Shown here: in pieces, positions 10,200 through 19,407 of the stretch
How the letters are laid out: each line of letters begins with the position of its first letter
Position numbering within the stretch: the stretch's first letter is position 1
NCBI GenBank assembly: GCA_027493625.1
Contig: JAOSKM010000003.1
Location: 849,028-913,027, forward strand
Direction of reading: 5' to 3'
Length of the DNA stretch: 64,000 bases
Source of the DNA: Planctomycetota bacterium
GTDB taxonomy: Bacteria > Planctomycetota > UBA8742 > UBA2392
Position numbers and translations under genes: made by a program
Notes under the pieces: model-generated
Database searches by the model: none
What the model was told of the DNA's origin: nothing
The model's input: the letters and a program-made list of their open reading frames with translations, nothing else

Positions 10200-10300
10200 T
10201 GTGCCGGCGCTCCGCGCCTCGGTTGTTTTGTGCTCGTTAACCCACACCGATCCGCTGGCGCGGATCGGTGTGGGCTTCCACTGTAACGGCGCTCCGCGCC
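10200..10300 (-). repeat. REP-type unit, right copy (inverted)
   Basis: GGCGCTCCGCGCC at 10206-10218 and again at 10288-10300 bracket a hairpin (10241-10274) whose stem CCCACACCGATCCG..CGGATCGGTGTGGG differs from the left copy at paired positions. This is a sign that the structure rather than the sequence is conserved. Confidence 0.85.
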
Positions 10301-10376
10301 GTATTCGTTGCTGCTCTACCAGAGCTCCTGGACGATGTTGTTGCTGCACTACCAGCGCCCCGCCTGCGCTACGAGT

Positions 10377-12980
10377 CTACTGCAGACCGCGGGTCCAGTT
10401 GCCTTCGTGGGTTTGGGGCACGGTTTGGGCGTTCATTACCTGCTCGCAGATCTGCTGGATCTGCTCGGCCGTGTAGGGGCGATACACGAAATCCAGCCGG
10501 AATCTGTGGGCGCCCAGCTTCTCTAAAGCCCGCACGCGCTGGCTCCAGCTGAAGGCCTGCTGGTTGAGGATGATGCTGCGGCACCAGCGGTCCACGGCGA
10601 GGTACTTCTTGCCGTCGGGGCCGGTCATCTCCATCTGCTTGAAGTTGCAGTCGGCCTTGCCGGGGCAATGGCCGAGCATGTTGGCGTGCACGCAGGTCTC
10701 GGAGGTAAACGCCGGCGTGTCCTGGTACACCACGATCTCGGCGTGGTTGGCGAACTCGCGCAGCACTTCGCGCAGGTTCTGCTCGCCGTCCTCGATGCTC
10801 AGCGTCACGCGGCTGACGCCCTGGTCCAGCCAGCTGCGCACGGTTTCGCGGCTCATGGCGTAGCAGGGCCAGTCGGTGCTGACGTCCAGGCCCAGCTTGC
10901 TGAAGTCGGGCAGCCGAGGCTCGAAGATCGCCACCCCGCTGCGCGGCGCCAGGCTGCGCGAGCGCTTCATGATCATGGCGGTGTCCACGCGCATGCGTTT
11001 GTCGATGCCGGCCGCCTGGGCCACGAACTCGAAGCCGCCCAGGTTGCTGACCTGGAAGCGCCGGGCACCCTTCTCGTACAGGCTGCGCAACTTGGCGGCC
11101 ACCATGGGCGCGGTCCAGGCGCGCAGCACGATCGGCACCGCGATGCGCAGCTTGTCGCCGTATTCTTCGTAGGCGTCCAGCACGGCATCCTTGGTGCCCT
11201 CCGCGATGTCGAGCACCACCTCATCCAGGTGCTCCAGCGGCAAGGCCGCGATGTACTCCGGCTTGTCCACCAGCGCGTCGAAGCGCGTGGGCGGCAGGGC
11301 GTCGGTGTTTACCGGTGCGGCGGGCTCGGCCGTGATTGCCTCCAGCGCCGCCGAGATGTTGCGCCGGTGGGCCTGCTCGAGCGATTCCTCCAGCGCCTCG
11401 AAGAACTGGCGGCGCGCTTCATTCACCTCGGCGGCGGGCACGAACACGCCGGCCGGGATCATGCCGCTGAATGTCTTGAGTTCAAAGCGTGTGCTGCCGA
11501 CGCGCTCGAAGAAGCTGCGCAGGCGGTCTTCGTCCATGGGCTGGCTGTCGGCGAACAGCAGCTTGCAGGGGTACTCGCGGCGCAACTCATTGGTGTAGAC
11601 GCGACCGACAATCTCAATCAGCCCCGGCATGCCGAGCTCAGCGAGCCGCTGGCCCTTGGGGTCCACCTTCAGCGCAACATCCAGGTGCACGGGCAGGCGC
11701 GCGTACTGCGCCTTCTTGGGCACGGCGGTCGGATACCGGCGCTTGATGGCGTTGCTGCTGATCAGCCGCAGCTCGTCGCCTTCGCTTACGCCTTCTGGCA
11801 CGGGCAGGCTCACCTCTTCGCCGGCCTTTACGGTGAACACCCGCTTGCCCTGCAGGTTGATGCGGTCGGTGCCGAACTTGACCGGCCCCGTCGGCAGCTT
11901 GCGCCCGCGCACCAGCACGCCGTCATGGCGTTCAAAATCCGCGGCCGCCCTGAAGATCGCGCGGTCGCCGGCCAGCTTGCTGACCGTGCCGAGGTACACG
12001 CCCTGGGGCTCGCTTTCGTGCACGTCGGCCTGGGCTTTGGCGTCGCCGTGGCTGGCCTGGAAGAACAGGCTGGTAGTCTCGCGCGAGTAGATCTGCTTCA
12101 GCCGCTCTTCCATTTCGCGGCGGTCGAACTCGACGCCGTCGATCAGCTTGCGGTACAGGTCGGTCACCGCGGCCACGTAAAGCGGCGACTTGCGGCGGCC
12201 CTCGATCTTGAGGCTGTGCACGCCGATGTCGGCCAGCTTGCGCACTTCGCCGGCGGCCATCAGGTCACGCATGCTGAAGGCCTTGCCCTTGCCGTCGGGC
12301 GTGTCGAATTCTTCGCGGCAGATGTAGGTGCACTTGCCGCGGTTGCCGCTGCGGCCTTCCTCCTGGCTGGCGAACAGGCACAGGCCGCTGTAGCTGTAGC
12401 ACAGGCTGCCGTGGACGAAGACCTCGAGCTCAATGTCGGTGGAGCGCTTGATGGCCTTGATTTCGTCCAGCGTGAGTTCGCGGGCCAGGATCGCGCGCTC
12501 GAAGCCGTTGCGCTCGGCCCAGCGGGTGCCCTGCGGGTTATGGATCAGCATCTGGGTGCTGGCGTGCCAGTTGAGGCGCGGGAACTGTTCGCGCACGGCG
12601 CGCATCACGCCCATGTCCTGCAGGATGATGGCGTCCACCCCGATGCGCTCGCAGTAGGCCAGGCACTCGATCACCTCGGGCCACTCGGCTTCCTGGACGA
12701 TGGTGTTCACCGCGACGTACACCTTGCGCCCGTTGGCGTGGGCGTAGCCGACGGCCTGGTTCAGCTCATCGAACGTGAAGTTGACGGCGTTGTCGCGGGC
12801 GCTGAATTTTTTCAGACCCAGGTAGACGGCGTCGGCGCCGTAGTCCATGGCGGCGTGGAAGGCCTCAAGCGAGCCGGCCGGCGCCAGCAGCTCAGGGCGG
12901 TGCAGGGATGGCACAAGCCGCGTCGCGCGCTCAGTGTCGGGGAGCGCCGGGACCATGGTTGTCTGGGTTTCTTCGCTCAT
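10377..12980 (-). CDS. U32 family peptidase / RNA hydroxylation-type protein
   Basis: An 867-residue member of the U32 family (RlhA/TrhP/UbiU relatives), whose better-studied members hydroxylate RNA or ubiquinone precursors rather than cleave peptides. LLAPAGSLEAFHAAMDYGAD at about residue 30 is the family start. The core cysteine region (HGSLCYSYSGLCLFAS, then RGKCTYICREE) matches the iron-sulfur binding sites of the family. A central DUF3656-like barrel region and a C-terminal half with CVHANMLGHCPGK..DCNF follow. The length matches the long, fused type. The start is ATG at 12980. The substrate is unknown here. Confidence 0.88.
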   Translation of the reverse strand: MSEETQTTMVPALPDTERATRLVPSLHRPELLAPAGSLEAFHAAMDYGADAVYLGLKKFSARDNAVNFTFDELNQAVGYAHANGRKVYVAVNTIVQEAEWPEVIECLAYCERIGVDAIILQDMGVMRAVREQFPRLNWHASTQMLIHNPQGTRWAERNGFERAILARELTLDEIKAIKRSTDIELEVFVHGSLCYSYSGLCLFASQEEGRSGNRGKCTYICREEFDTPDGKGKAFSMRDLMAAGEVRKLADIGVHSLKIEGRRKSPLYVAAVTDLYRKLIDGVEFDRREMEERLKQIYSRETTSLFFQASHGDAKAQADVHESEPQGVYLGTVSKLAGDRAIFRAAADFERHDGVLVRGRKLPTGPVKFGTDRINLQGKRVFTVKAGEEVSLPVPEGVSEGDELRLISSNAIKRRYPTAVPKKAQYARLPVHLDVALKVDPKGQRLAELGMPGLIEIVGRVYTNELRREYPCKLLFADSQPMDEDRLRSFFERVGSTRFELKTFSGMIPAGVFVPAAEVNEARRQFFEALEESLEQAHRRNISAALEAITAEPAAPVNTDALPPTRFDALVDKPEYIAALPLEHLDEVVLDIAEGTKDAVLDAYEEYGDKLRIAVPIVLRAWTAPMVAAKLRSLYEKGARRFQVSNLGGFEFVAQAAGIDKRMRVDTAMIMKRSRSLAPRSGVAIFEPRLPDFSKLGLDVSTDWPCYAMSRETVRSWLDQGVSRVTLSIEDGEQNLREVLREFANHAEIVVYQDTPAFTSETCVHANMLGHCPGKADCNFKQMEMTGPDGKKYLAVDRWCRSIILNQQAFSWSQRVRALEKLGAHRFRLDFVYRPYTAEQIQQICEQVMNAQTVPQTHEGNWTRGLQ

Positions 12981-13146
12981 CTTCGGCCTTGGCGGCGTGA
13001 TCGCCGCGTTCGTCCTACTGCGTTCTGCGAAACTGTTGGGAGGAGAAGCGTACCACCCGGCATGGGCAGCGCCAAAGCAAATTGCACCGGGTGCACGAAA
13101 AGATCAAATCAGCAAACTAAACGGTCAGTTGCCAGGACCTCTCAGC

Positions 13147-13791
13147 CTACGCCTTCACGGCCTTCCAGTCGGCGAGGAACTGGGCCAGGCCCTTGTCCGT
13201 CAGCGGGTGGTGGACCAGCTGCTTGAACACGCTGAAGGGGATGGTCGCCACGTCGGCGCCCACCAAAGCCGCGTCCAGCACGTGGATCGGGTTGCGGATG
13301 CTGGCCACCAGGATCTCGGTCTCGAAGCCGTAGTTGTCGTAGATCTGGCGGATCTGGGGGATGATGCCCATGCCATCCTGCCCCAGGTCATCGAGCCTGC
13401 CCACGAACGGGCTTATGTAGGTGGCGCCGGCCTTGGCTGCCAGCAGCGCCTGCACGGGCTGGAAACACAGGGTTACGTTGGTCTTCACGCCCTGCTCGGA
13501 CAGGCGCTTGCAGGCCTTCAGGCCTTCGGGGATCAAGGGCAGCTTGATCACCACGTTCTCGCCGTACTTCAGCAGCTTGTCGGCCTCAGCGAGCATGCCG
13601 TCGCACTCGATGCTGGTGACCTCGAGGCTGACCGGCCCCGGCACCAGCGCGCAGATTTCGCGCGCGACTTCATCGAACGGACGGCCGGATTTCTTGATCA
13701 GGCTGGGGTTGGTGGTGACGCCGTCCAGGATGCCCAGCGCGTGGGCCTCTTTGATTTCGCCGACGTCGGCGGTGTCGATGAAGAATTTCAT
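13147..13791 (-). CDS. Transaldolase-like fructose-6-phosphate aldolase (TalC/FSA family)
   Basis: Class I aldolase of about 214 residues, the short single-domain form. [13 protein letters not shown] opens the protein, TTNPSLI follows at about 26-32, and the Schiff-base Lys is in VVIKLPL (Lys83). [13 protein letters not shown] and ASIRNP complete the barrel. Enzymes of this group act either as transaldolase in the pentose phosphate pathway or as fructose-6-phosphate aldolase; the sequence alone does not settle which. The start is ATG at 13791 rather than a few codons upstream, because homology starts there. Three short hairpin repeats lie directly upstream. Confidence 0.93.
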   Translation of the reverse strand: MKFFIDTADVGEIKEAHALGILDGVTTNPSLIKKSGRPFDEVAREICALVPGPVSLEVTSIECDGMLAEADKLLKYGENVVIKLPLIPEGLKACKRLSEQGVKTNVTLCFQPVQALLAAKAGATYISPFVGRLDDLGQDGMGIIPQIRQIYDNYGFETEILVASIRNPIHVLDAALVGADVATIPFSVFKQLVHHPLTDKGLAQFLADWKAVKA

Positions 13792-13805
13792 GGTCGTCCT
13801 TTGTC

Positions 13806-13916
13806 GTAGGGACACGAAGCAGCGTGTCCCTGACCTTCGTCTGGCGTTCGTAGGGACACGCAGCAGCGTGTCCCTACCATGTGCACTCGTGGGGACACGC
13901 GGCAGCGTGTCCCCAC
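13806..13916. repeat. Three copies of a 28-bp REP hairpin
   Basis: Copies at 13806-13831, 13850-13877 and 13889-13916 share the stem GGGACACG..CGTGTCCC around the loop GCA. The third copy changes A to G and T to C at paired positions (GTGGGGACACGC against GCGTGTCCCCAC), which keeps the stem. A fourth copy lies inside the coding region at 48027-48054. Confidence 0.9.
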
Positions 13917-13978
13917 GGCATCGGCACCGTAGCGCCGCAGCGGCGGTCGCTCAACTCTGTCAGTGGAATGTTGGCAGG

Positions 13979-14702
13979 CTACTGCACTGTGACGAACCAG
14001 TCATCCTTGCCGACGTCGTGGATCTCGACTTCGCGCTGCACATTGCCGTCCCAGCCGGAGCAGCGCAGCGTTGCGGAAGACTTGCCGTGGATGATCAGGG
14101 CCCAGCCGGTCGCGCCGCCGTAGCCCGCGCCTAGTTCCCCGTGATTCGCCAGGTGCTTGATCTCCAAGACTCCGGCAACGCGCGGACGCGTATCCTGTGG
14201 GGGCGCGTTGCCCTCGCCGGGAGTGGGGGCAAAACCGCGGTCGCCGGCGAGCACCGGCCCGCCGGGGCCCAGGGACTTGCCGTTTGAGTCGTAGTACTGC
14301 TTGAGACGCTTGAGCAGCAACTCCTGGTCGCGCTCCACGGAAGCCCTCTGGTTTGCCTCGAACTTGCCTTCAGTGGCCTTGGTGATGAAGAAAAAAACCG
14401 GCAGCGCCCACGATCAACAGCGTGGCCAGGCTCGAGACAATCATTCCCGCGATCGCCAGTCCGCGCCCGCTGCGTGGGCCATTACGGCCGGTCTCAAACA
14501 GCGCGATGATTCCCAGCACGATGCCGACCGGGGCCGCAACTGCCGGCGCCACGCAGATTGCAAAACCCACCACGCTTGCCAGCCCGCAGATCAGCGAAGC
14601 AATGGCCTTGCCGCTGGTGGGCTTCACGACCGGCGCACTGTCGTAGAAGCCGAAGGCGGCCGGGGGCGGCGGAGGCGGCGGGTACGGCGGCGGGCCGGCC
14701 AT
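13979..14702 (-). CDS. Proline-rich membrane protein of the DUF4190-like type, first of three, frameshifted
   Basis: Function unknown. A short Pro/Tyr-rich N-terminus (about 25 residues) precedes a small membrane domain with two hydrophobic segments (LICGLASVVGFAI and AIAGMIVSSLA) of the DUF4190-like kind, then an extracytoplasmic domain with SLGPGGPV. The frame breaks at seven A (14391-14397); removing one gives a continuous 240-residue protein. Its start ATG overlaps the TGA of the next gene, so the three similar genes probably form one operon read leftward. Confidence 0.7.
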
Positions 14703-15529
14703 CAGGGCGTGATTCCTTCCATGTAGCGCCAGGTGTCTTTTTCGACGTCGCTGATGGTCATGGTCGCGCCGCTGGCCGTGTGTGTGATCACCGCGCTCTT
14801 TGCGCCGGTGATGTCCAGCTGATAATCAAACAACGAGCCGCGCAGGTCGTGCTCGCGCACCAGGTCGGTCAGCTTCAGCTCGCCTTCGACCCGGGGGTGG
14901 TTCTCGGGGAACAGCCCGCCCTCCCAGCCGTCCTTCACCACGGGCCCGCCGGGGCCCAGTGACTGGTTGTTCTCGATGAAGTACAGCTTCATGCGCTCCT
15001 TGATTACTTCGAAATCCGCACGGGCCCGGTTTTCCAGGCGTTGGGTAACGCGCTGCTCCTGCTGCTCAGCGGCCACGAAGAACAACGCGACGAACAGGCC
15101 GATGAGAGCCAGCGACACGACCAGCATCAGGCCGCTGATGATGGTGCCCGCAAGCGCCAGGCCCCAGCCGCGGTGCGTGCCACCCGGCTGCTTGCTTTCC
15201 TTCATGCCAAGGAAGCCGGTGATCAAACCGCCGGTGCCGGTCAGCGGGCCGAGCGGCCAGAAAAACACGCTGACGCCCGCGCATACCATCGAGATGATCG
15301 CCTTGGTGCTGAAGGGCTGCATCTGCGGGTACGGGTACGGCGCCGCCGGCTGCTGCCCGTAAGGCTGGCCATAAGGCTGCGCAGGCGGCGGGTACGAGCC
15401 CGGGTACTGCGGCTGTGCCGGCCGCTGCGGGTAGGGCTGTTGCGGCGCGTTCTGCGGGGGCTGCGCGCCCTGCGGGCCGGGGTTTTGTGGCGGCCCCTCC
15501 GCGGAGTCTTCAAGCGGGTTGTCGTTCAT
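14702..15529 (-). CDS. Proline-rich membrane protein of the DUF4190-like type, second of three
   Basis: A 275-residue homologue of its neighbours, of unknown function. Residues 1-70 are Pro/Gln/Tyr-rich (repeats of PYGQ and PQ) and probably cytoplasmic; two or three membrane segments follow (AIISMVCAGVSVFFWP, GWGLALAGTIISGLML, VSLALIGLFVALFF), then a C-terminal domain with SLGPGGPV. The start is ATG at 15529; an upstream extension is rejected because it overlaps the previous gene. Confidence 0.75.
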   Translation of the reverse strand: MNDNPLEDSAEGPPQNPGPQGAQPPQNAPQQPYPQRPAQPQYPGSYPPPAQPYGQPYGQQPAAPYPYPQMQPFSTKAIISMVCAGVSVFFWPLGPLTGTGGLITGFLGMKESKQPGGTHRGWGLALAGTIISGLMLVVSLALIGLFVALFFVAAEQQEQRVTQRLENRARADFEVIKERMKLYFIENNQSLGPGGPVVKDGWEGGLFPENHPRVEGELKLTDLVREHDLRGSLFDYQLDITGAKSAVITHTASGATMTISDVEKDTWRYMEGITP

Positions 15530-15537
15530 CTCTTCCT

Positions 15538-16593
15538 CTACTTGCGGCGCGGCGGCGGATCGTAACTTTCCCGGTCGTCGTAGTCGTCCGCATACGCCCC
15601 GCCGTAACCGGGGTACTGTCCCACCTGCATGCGCTGACCGTCTTTGCCGGTCCACCACACTGTCGCCGTGTTGTCGGCTATGGTCAGCGCATACTGCTCA
15701 ATCGGGTTCTTCAGCTCGGCCGGGGTGACCAGGTCCGTCACCTGCAGCTGCGGGCCGGCCACGGCGGTATCGTTGCGGAAGCCCTGCTTGAACTGGGGAC
15801 CGCCCGGCTTCAGGTCGCCCTTGGCCTCGGCATACAGGCGAACGCGCTCCTGGATCAACGCCCCGTCGAACGTGGCGTTCATGTTGGTCTCAACGGCGCT
15901 CACGGTCGCCTGCGCGAACAGGAACACCGCCAGCAGCGCGCCCACGTTCAACACCAGCAGCACCGTGTTGGCAATAGTACCGCCGACAGCCATGCCGCGC
16001 CCCGTTTTCTTGCCCCACTCGGCCGTCTCGCGCATGCCCAGGTAACCCAGCACGCCGCCGGCAATGAAGAACGGGATGCTGAACAGGCCGAGGCTGGCCA
16101 GCCCCGCGACCATGCCGACGCCGATCGCCACCAGCGACAGGATCGCCAGCACCGAGGTCTGCTTGCCGGCCGGCATGGCCTGCGGCGGGTAAGGCTGCGC
16201 GCCGTAGGGCTGGCCGATGGGGGCACCCGCAGGCTGCGGGTAGGGTTGCCCCTGTGGCGGATAAGGCTGGCCCTGCGGCGGGTACGGTTGAGCCTGGGGC
16301 GGGTACGCCGGTTGCGGCGCCCCGTAGCCCGCGGGTGGTGCGCCGTACACGGGCGGCGCTGCCTGCGGCGCGGGGCCGGGAACCTGGCGTGTGCGCCCGC
16401 GGCCCATGTCGCCACCACCGAAACCCGCGCCAGGGGGTGGGGCGGCCGGCGGCTGCGCGCCGTAGCCGGGTGCTGCAGGCCGCGGTGGATACGCGGGGGA
16501 CGCACCGGGTTGGGGCGGATACCCCTGCGGTGGCTTGGGTTTGCCGGCCTCCCAGGGGGCAGGCTGGAATCCTTCGGGTCTGGGTTCGTTCAT
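15538..16593 (-). CDS. Proline-rich membrane protein of the DUF4190-like type, third of three
   Basis: A 351-residue paralogue with the longest disordered N-terminus (about 170 residues with repeats of PYPPQGQ), then membrane segments (VLAILSLVAIGVGMVAGLAS and TVLLVLNVGALLAVFLF) and a C-terminal domain with DLKPGGPQ in place of the shared SLGPGGPV. The start is ATG at 16593, preceded by GGAGAG. The open frame continues upstream as PFDRLRADAR, which looks like a translated intergenic repeat and is not included. Function unknown; it may be an envelope scaffold. Confidence 0.75.
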   Translation of the reverse strand: MNEPRPEGFQPAPWEAGKPKPPQGYPPQPGASPAYPPRPAAPGYGAQPPAAPPPGAGFGGGDMGRGRTRQVPGPAPQAAPPVYGAPPAGYGAPQPAYPPQAQPYPPQGQPYPPQGQPYPQPAGAPIGQPYGAQPYPPQAMPAGKQTSVLAILSLVAIGVGMVAGLASLGLFSIPFFIAGGVLGYLGMRETAEWGKKTGRGMAVGGTIANTVLLVLNVGALLAVFLFAQATVSAVETNMNATFDGALIQERVRLYAEAKGDLKPGGPQFKQGFRNDTAVAGPQLQVTDLVTPAELKNPIEQYALTIADNTATVWWTGKDGQRMQVGQYPGYGGAYADDYDDRESYDPPPRRK

Positions 16594-16744
16594 GGTCGGC
16601 TCTCCGGCCGCGGCTGCTCGCGCATCAGCACGAAGTCTATCAAACGGGGTAGTTGAAGTCACAGCGGGGTCTCCTTACGGCTTTCACCATAAGGCAGCCC
16701 GCATCGCGTCGCGGCTACAATCCACCCCCGTCGTTTGGAACGCG

Positions 16745-18892
16745 TCACTGAGTGATTGCGCAGCCGGGCAAGGCGGATTTCAGGGCGGCGATGTCTTCGG
16801 GTGTGATGGACAGGCAGCCGCGCAGGTTGAGAGTCTTGAGCCCCTTCAGCTTCTTGAGCGTCTCGACAGCGCCCTGGGGCAGCAGCGAGCCCGCGAACGA
16901 CAGGCTTTCCAGCTTGGGGCACGCGGCCAGTTCAGCCAGCAGCTCGGCCTCGATGTTCAGTTTCTCGAGGCTCAGGGTCTTCAGCCCGCTGAACTTGGCA
17001 AGGCCCAGCGGCCCGGCCTTGGCCATCCCGCCTTCGCGCACATGCAGCTCTTCCAGGTAGTCGAAGGCCGACAACGCCGCCAGTTCTTCACTGGCCTTGC
17101 GCGAACGCGCCAGCACGGGCGCGGTCAACGTCAACTTCGTCAGAGTGCCCGGAACCGCCAGCGCTTTTAATGCAGCAGCATCAGCGCCCTGCACACCGCG
17201 TAGCTCTAGTTCGCGCAGGTTCTTCAACTTGGTGAGCGCCCCGACATCGTCGGGCTCATCCAGCCCGCCGACGACTGCAAGGGTCTTCAGGGAACTCTTC
17301 TGCAGCGGCAGCAGATCCTCGCCGGCAAGACCGGGTACGGCCAATGAGAGCTTGTCCAGCGACTTTAGCCTGGCGGCGGAGTCGATCAGCCAGGTGGCAT
17401 CTTCGGCTGCCATGCCCAACCAGAGCTCGGTCAGCTTTGCCAGTTTTGCCAGCGCTGAAGGGGGAAACTTGCCTCCGCCGATGTGCAACTTTGTCAGGCT
17501 TGGCAGCGCCGCCAGTTGCCGGCCGGCCTCGGCGGAGACTTCGACGCCGGTAAGGTCCAGTTCCCTGAGACCGGTCATCCCGCCGATGCCGTCGATGCCG
17601 CGGCCCCAGAACCAAAGGGTTTCCAGGCCGGTCCAACCGCGCAACGCCGCCGGGATCGCTTCCGCGCCACGCAGCGTCAGCTGCAACTCAACCACGCCTT
17701 TCATGTCCTTGAGCGGCGCCCAAAACTCGGGCGTGCCCTGTTCGCTTTCTCCGCCGAACAGGAATCGCAGTGTCTTCAGGCCCGACATACCCGCCAGCTC
17801 TTTCGAGCCGGCTGCCGTCAGGCCCGAAGCCGGTGTGCCGACCGCGAAGCGCGGCGATGGGTTGTACAAGGTAAGCGCGTCCAGCTGCTTGCAGGCCGCT
17901 GCAGCATGCAGGCCCTTGTCGGAGCACGCTTCGCCGTGCAACCAGAGCTCGCTGACGGGCAGGCGCGCGGCCTGAGAGATTGCGAACTGCTGCAAACTCC
18001 AGGGCTGGGTCGTGATGATCGCTGCCAGCGAGGAACCGCTGCCGACAACGAACGGGCCGGGCACCAGGAACTCCACCCTCGGCTCTGTGCCTCTGACACA
18101 GAAAACCCCCGACGCGTCGTAAGCAAACACCAGCAGGCTGCCGTCTTCGCGCTTGGTGATTTCCCACTCGTCCTTTGGTGACTTCCATTCCGGGGCCTTG
18201 GCCGGTTTGGGCGCGCCTTTCACCACCTCGGACCAGTCCAACAGCGGCTCGGGTTTCGCCAGCTTTTCGCGCCGCGTTACTTTGTACAGCACGCGCTCGC
18301 CGGCCTTCCACTGCCAGTGCGGGCCGAACCAGGCGTCTTCGCCGTGGCTCTGCAGCAGCTCGTACCGCACACCCGACAGCTCGTAGCCGGGCGCCTGCAC
18401 CGACAATTCGGTTGCGCCCAGCTTGAACTTCTCGCCGTCACGAAAACTCACGGCCGGCAACTGGTACAGCACGGCCGACCACGGCACGCGCAGCGCGTGG
18501 TGAAACAGCTCCTGCGGGCCCGGTTGCTCGCTGTACTCGATTTCATCGGGCTTTTCGCCCGCACGCCCGGCCCAGGCCCGTGTGAACACGCCGTTGTTGT
18601 CCATCAAACCGGCAACCACCAGTCCGCGGCCGTTGTGGGCCTCGACCAGGAAGCGCTCTTCCAGCTTGGCGACGACGTGCAAGCGGATGGTGCGGTAGGT
18701 GCCGCGATCAAGCACCTCGGCTTCCTGCAGGTCGCCGACCTCGAACTGGTGCGCGTAGCCGACGGGCATGGCGCCGGGCAGTTTCAGCTCGCGCTTCAGC
18801 CAGGCCTGCAGCAGTGCTTCGTCACGGGGTTCAAGCCCGGCCTGCAATGCGCCGCAGGCCATCATCAGTGCCAGCACGAATGCGGTTCGCAT
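16745..18892 (-). CDS. Exported leucine-rich-repeat protein
   Basis: A 715-residue protein with a signal peptide (MRTAFVLALMMACGALQAG). The first half (about 20-370) is not recognised. The second half consists of about twelve leucine-rich repeats of 23-25 residues (for example LRELDLTGVEV, LKTLSLEKLNI, LKTLNLRGCLSIT). The start is ATG at 18892, where the signal peptide begins; longer starts lack it. It is divergent from arsR with 131 bp between and has no evident link to arsenic. Probably a periplasmic binding or scaffold protein. Confidence 0.8.
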   Translation of the reverse strand: MRTAFVLALMMACGALQAGLEPRDEALLQAWLKRELKLPGAMPVGYAHQFEVGDLQEAEVLDRGTYRTIRLHVVAKLEERFLVEAHNGRGLVVAGLMDNNGVFTRAWAGRAGEKPDEIEYSEQPGPQELFHHALRVPWSAVLYQLPAVSFRDGEKFKLGATELSVQAPGYELSGVRYELLQSHGEDAWFGPHWQWKAGERVLYKVTRREKLAKPEPLLDWSEVVKGAPKPAKAPEWKSPKDEWEITKREDGSLLVFAYDASGVFCVRGTEPRVEFLVPGPFVVGSGSSLAAIITTQPWSLQQFAISQAARLPVSELWLHGEACSDKGLHAAAACKQLDALTLYNPSPRFAVGTPASGLTAAGSKELAGMSGLKTLRFLFGGESEQGTPEFWAPLKDMKGVVELQLTLRGAEAIPAALRGWTGLETLWFWGRGIDGIGGMTGLRELDLTGVEVSAEAGRQLAALPSLTKLHIGGGKFPPSALAKLAKLTELWLGMAAEDATWLIDSAARLKSLDKLSLAVPGLAGEDLLPLQKSSLKTLAVVGGLDEPDDVGALTKLKNLRELELRGVQGADAAALKALAVPGTLTKLTLTAPVLARSRKASEELAALSAFDYLEELHVREGGMAKAGPLGLAKFSGLKTLSLEKLNIEAELLAELAACPKLESLSFAGSLLPQGAVETLKKLKGLKTLNLRGCLSITPEDIAALKSALPGCAITQ

Positions 18893-18993
18893 CGGTTGTC
18901 CTCCGAGCCGAGTATAGCAGGCGACGGTCTGCGGGAAGTCGCAGAACGCGGCGGTGTGCCGCGGTCCTGCTTTTTCCGGATTTCCGGAATGCA

Positions 18994-19015
18994 TATACCC
19001 GTATAAACGGTTATA
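18994..19015 (+). promoter_or_regulatory. Candidate ArsR operator
   Basis: TATACCCGT and ACGGTTATA form an imperfect dyad (8 of 9 pairs) around four bases, nine bases upstream of the arsR start. ArsR-family operators are AT-rich inverted repeats overlapping the promoter, and this one ends close to the ribosome binding site region. Confidence 0.7.
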
Positions 19016-19023
19016 AGGTTGCT

Positions 19024-19398
19024 ATGCGGGAACTGGCCGACATCTTCAAAGCCCTTGGCGACGAAACGCGCCTGCAGATCCTCTCCCTGCTGCTCAAGCA
19101 CGGCGAACTCTGCGTCTGCGACATCGAAAACGTCATCGGCGCAACCCAGTCGAAAACCAGCCGCCACCTCCGCTACCTCCTGCACGCAGGCCTCGTGCAG
19201 GACCGCAGGGTCGGCGTCTGGGTCCACTACCACATCGCCGGCGAAGCGGACGGCCGCATCGGAACGATCCGCAGGATGCTCAAGAAGCTGCTGACCCCGG
19301 AGCTCACGGCCGGGCTGGAGACACGCTTCGCGCAGCAGTGCTGCGTGGACGGCGTCTGCATACCGGCCAGCAAGCGGGCCCAGGAAGCGGCAAAGTAA
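19024..19398 (+). CDS. arsR: Arsenical resistance repressor ArsR
   Basis: SmtB/ArsR-family winged-helix repressor of 124 residues. ELCVCDIE is the As(III)-binding motif in helix 3, followed by the recognition helix region TQSKTSRHLRYL. A second cysteine cluster (QQCCVDGVCIP) near the C-terminus may add thiol ligands. It is first in the arsR-arsI-acr3-arsC operon, nine bases before arsI, and probably represses it through the operator upstream of its start. Confidence 0.93.
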   Translation: MRELADIFKALGDETRLQILSLLLKHGELCVCDIENVIGATQSKTSRHLRYLLHAGLVQDRRVGVWVHYHIAGEADGRIGTIRRMLKKLLTPELTAGLETRFAQQCCVDGVCIPASKRAQEAAK

Positions 19399-19407
19399 AG
19401 GAAAAGC

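Larger units (their letters stand above)
9458..10373. mobile_element. REP-associated transposase with paired inverted repeats
   Basis: The transposase gene lies between two inverted copies of a repeat of about 100 bp (9598-9700 and 10200-10300). An outer word GTAGCGCAGGCG (9458) is inverted at 10362-10373. Each unit starts and ends with GGCGCGGAGCGCC or its inverse and has an internal hairpin. A matching pair without a gene lies at 32929-33190. Known REP-associated tyrosine transposases are single-copy and act on nearby REP pairs, which fits this layout. Confidence 0.75.
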
